A stretch of DNA of 8,054 bases, taken from Bacillota bacterium (GTDB lineage: Bacteria > Bacillota_I > Bacilli_A > Acholeplasmatales > Acholeplasmataceae). Each line of letters begins with the position of its first letter. Position 1 is the first letter of the stretch. Positions 6,581 to 8,054 of this stretch are shown here, piece after piece. The DNA lies in NCBI GenBank assembly GCA_006226985.1, contig SBGC01000179.1:1-8054 (forward strand), given 5' to 3'. The notes under the pieces are model-generated. The model saw only the letters and a list, made by a program, of their open reading frames with translations, ran no database searches and was not told where the DNA came from. A program made the translations under genes and the position numbers.

Positions 6581-6609
6581 TTATCATAAAAGGATTATTA
6601 TGTTATAAT
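6581..6609 (+). promoter_or_regulatory. Predicted sigma-A promoter for the membrane protein-polC operon
   Basis: Extended -10 TG-T-TATAAT (hexamer 6604-6609) with a weak -35 TTATCA (6581-6586) at a 17-base spacer. The start would fall near 6616. The opposite strand, which serves mnmL, has only a weaker candidate (TATGAT near 6579-6584). Confidence 0.65.
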
Positions 6610-6612
6610 AAT
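6594..6612. repeat. Perfect 19-base palindrome in the divergent promoter region
   Basis: ATTATTAT-GTT-ATAATAAT, 8-bp arms around 3 bases, overlapping the -10 element of the rightward promoter. It contains almost only A and T, so it may be chance or may be an operator for a dimeric regulator. Confidence 0.4.
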
Positions 6613-6630
6613 AGCCAAGGAGTTGACCGT

Positions 6631-7404
6631 ATGTTTAAAAGGCTATTGACAAGTTTAACAAGACCTCCTCAGACTGCCATTTTTATCAAGGATTCGTGGT
6701 GGAGAATTATAGGATACATATTATTTGTACCTTTTTTACTTACATTACCTTTAATCCTTCGTTCATTTGTTACAAATGATATGTCAAATGAACGTTATCA
6801 AACCTTAATTGATACTATTTCTGAAGATTTTAGAAGTGATGGTATCGTGATTACTGATGGCATTTTATCTTCAACAGCATCCATATCTGCACCTTTTGAT
6901 TATATGACACTTGTTGTGGGACGTGAGAATCTCGATCCAACACTCATTAATATCTTATTTGAAGAAACTGGTATTGTCATGGTGTTATCGAATGTTGAGT
7001 TATCACGAGTCTCTTATGAAGAACTCGAACTTCTTAATCACGATTTTTCATCTACCGATTTAAATGAGATTAAAACATTATCATTTGCTGTTAAACGATA
7101 TATTGAATCACAAGATATTTTATTTATGACTGACTTTATGACAACATACTTTTTTGGATTATTTGATTATCTCTTTTATATTTTAATTTTATCGTTACTA
7201 TCCATGATGTTTATGATGAAAGCGAATATTCCATTAAAGTTTAGATTTAAATTATCTGTCTATTTGACAACGATTGTTGTCGTTTTAGAAATGATTGGTC
7301 TACTCTTTAGTACAGACCTAGGCTTTTTAACATTCCTAGGTGGTTATATCTATCATTTATGGGCATATCGTTCCATAAAAATCATTGAAACAGGAGGAAA
7401 ATAA
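6631..7404 (+). CDS. Multi-pass membrane protein, DUF1189-like
   Basis: Protein of 257 aa with a family-typical layout: a short N-terminal cytoplasmic segment beginning MFKRLLTSLTRPPQTA, one membrane helix at about 26-43, an extracytoplasmic loop of ~125 residues, then three helices at about 174-196, 206-226 and 230-245. The C-terminus is short and basic/polar. This N-terminal motif plus one-and-three helix pattern is why I call it DUF1189-like; there are no catalytic motifs and the function is unknown. AAGGAG at 6617-6622 lies 8 bases before the ATG. Its stop codon TAA directly abuts the GTG start of polC with no bases between, so the two genes form an operon and are probably translationally coupled. 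The pairing with polC may only reflect shared expression. Confidence 0.85.
   Translation: MFKRLLTSLTRPPQTAIFIKDSWWRIIGYILFVPFLLTLPLILRSFVTNDMSNERYQTLIDTISEDFRSDGIVITDGILSSTASISAPFDYMTLVVGRENLDPTLINILFEETGIVMVLSNVELSRVSYEELELLNHDFSSTDLNEIKTLSFAVKRYIESQDILFMTDFMTTYFFGLFDYLFYILILSLLSMMFMMKANIPLKFRFKLSVYLTTIVVVLEMIGLLFSTDLGFLTFLGGYIYHLWAYRSIKIIETGGK
7392..7397 (+). promoter_or_regulatory. Ribosome binding site of polC
   Basis: AGGAGG inside the last codons of the preceding gene, 7 bases before the GTG at 7405. This strong site supports the non-ATG start. Confidence 0.85.
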
Positions 7405-8054
7405 GTGCAAAAAGATAAATTTCAATTATTTTTAGAGCAATCTAAGTTTACATCAGATGTTTTAAATCATGCAGCGCTTAAAAACCTTCTTATTGACATG
7501 AAGCATAAAAAATGGATTTTTGATATTGAACTTTCTGAAGTCATTGAACCAGAAGTTCTTTTACCATTTATTGAGCAAATTAAGACTTATTTTTTAGTAC
7601 CTAAAGTTGTTTTAGGTATAGAGATCAAATTTACGTATAAAAGCCTTGAGACATTAAAGAATCACGTGACGAAATATTATGATTATGCTATTTTTGAACT
7701 TGCTAAGCAAAAAGCAAGTTACATGATTTTTAAAAACTTTAAGGCAAAACAAGATAATTTATCAGTTAAAATTCAAGTCGATCAAGATTCGCTCTATTTA
7801 TCAACCTATCTTCCTGAGATCGAAGAAGCAATTAAGAAATTTGGATTTGAGATTAAGGTTTTACTTGAAGTGAGTGAATCACTTACGCCAACGTCTAAAC
7901 TGATTGAATCAGCGATTGTTGATCAAGAAAAAGTGATGGAACAAAAAACACTTTACGTCAAAAAATCGATGAAAACACCGCAACAAACGAAAAAAACATT
8001 TTCTAAAAAGTCGAATGCACAAGCAGTATCGATTAAAGAAATTCCGCTTGATTC
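7405..8054 (+). CDS. polC: DNA polymerase III PolC-type, N-terminal part, cut by window end
   Basis: Only the first 216 codons are present; the frame stays open to the last base. The N-terminus (QKDKFQLFLEQSKF ... KKWIFDIELSEVIEPEVL) resembles the PolC N-terminal domain of Firmicutes, for example 'RRQFQILLQQINM ... KSWHFHFQFKSLLP' in Bacillus. A second alpha/beta segment at about residues 110-160 (LSVKIQVDQDSLYL ... EEAIKKFGFEIKVLLE) follows, then a Lys/Gln/Thr-rich linker at about 180-208 that should precede the OB-fold. PolC is the leading-strand replicative polymerase with built-in 3'-5' exonuclease, but the OB, PHP, exonuclease and polymerase domains are all outside the window, so the call rests on the N-terminal domain. 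The GTG start follows directly after the preceding stop codon with AGGAGG 7 bases upstream. No separate promoter is visible. Confidence 0.85.
   Translation, partial: MQKDKFQLFLEQSKFTSDVLNHAALKNLLIDMKHKKWIFDIELSEVIEPEVLLPFIEQIKTYFLVPKVVLGIEIKFTYKSLETLKNHVTKYYDYAIFELAKQKASYMIFKNFKAKQDNLSVKIQVDQDSLYLSTYLPEIEEAIKKFGFEIKVLLEVSESLTPTSKLIESAIVDQEKVMEQKTLYVKKSMKTPQQTKKTFSKKSNAQAVSIKEIPLD

Overview
The window is a low-GC, Firmicutes/Mollicutes-like chromosome segment. PolC is the Firmicutes-type replicase, and the mnmL-mnmM pair is arranged like ytqA-ytqB of Bacillus. All Trp codons I checked are TGG, no in-frame TGA interrupts any gene, and mnmL ends at TGA. The organism therefore uses the standard bacterial code, not the Mycoplasma code. 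An Acholeplasma/Izemoplasma/Haloplasma-like or related deep Firmicutes genome fits, but the sequence alone does not fix the taxon.

Layout: (1) 1-2310, leuS, lacking its first ~33 codons, followed by a hairpin terminator. (2) 2372-3960, a two-gene operon with an ECF sigma factor and an overlapping single-pass membrane protein that is its probable anti-sigma factor, closed by a terminator. (3) 4041-5042, a separately transcribed exported protein. It combines an RsgI-type 'DINPSIEL' domain, a 'TPG' helical segment and a long charged coiled coil. It lacks the cytoplasmic sigma-binding domain that RsgI normally has. (4) 5077-6559 on the minus strand, mnmL and mnmM, which finish the wobble-uridine modification mnm5s2U, convergent with the preceding gene through a shared terminator. 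(5) 6631-8054, a multi-pass membrane protein (DUF1189-like) directly followed by the start of polC, which runs off the window.

Most interesting is the sigma/anti-sigma/secreted-protein block. The same 19-base motif (17 of 19 identical), with a 9-base block 12 bases upstream of it, lies before both the sigma operon and the secreted-protein gene. This suggests one regulon, possibly an autoregulated sigma factor driving an envelope protein. In known RsgI proteins the Asn-Pro bond inside DINPSxEL undergoes autoproteolysis. Here that bond sits only 16 residues after a possible lipid-modified cysteine, so cleavage could give a coiled coil held to the membrane non-covalently. This is a hypothesis. 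The remaining genes are housekeeping. No tRNA, rRNA, CRISPR or insertion sequence was seen, and no gene-free stretch exceeds about 110 bases.
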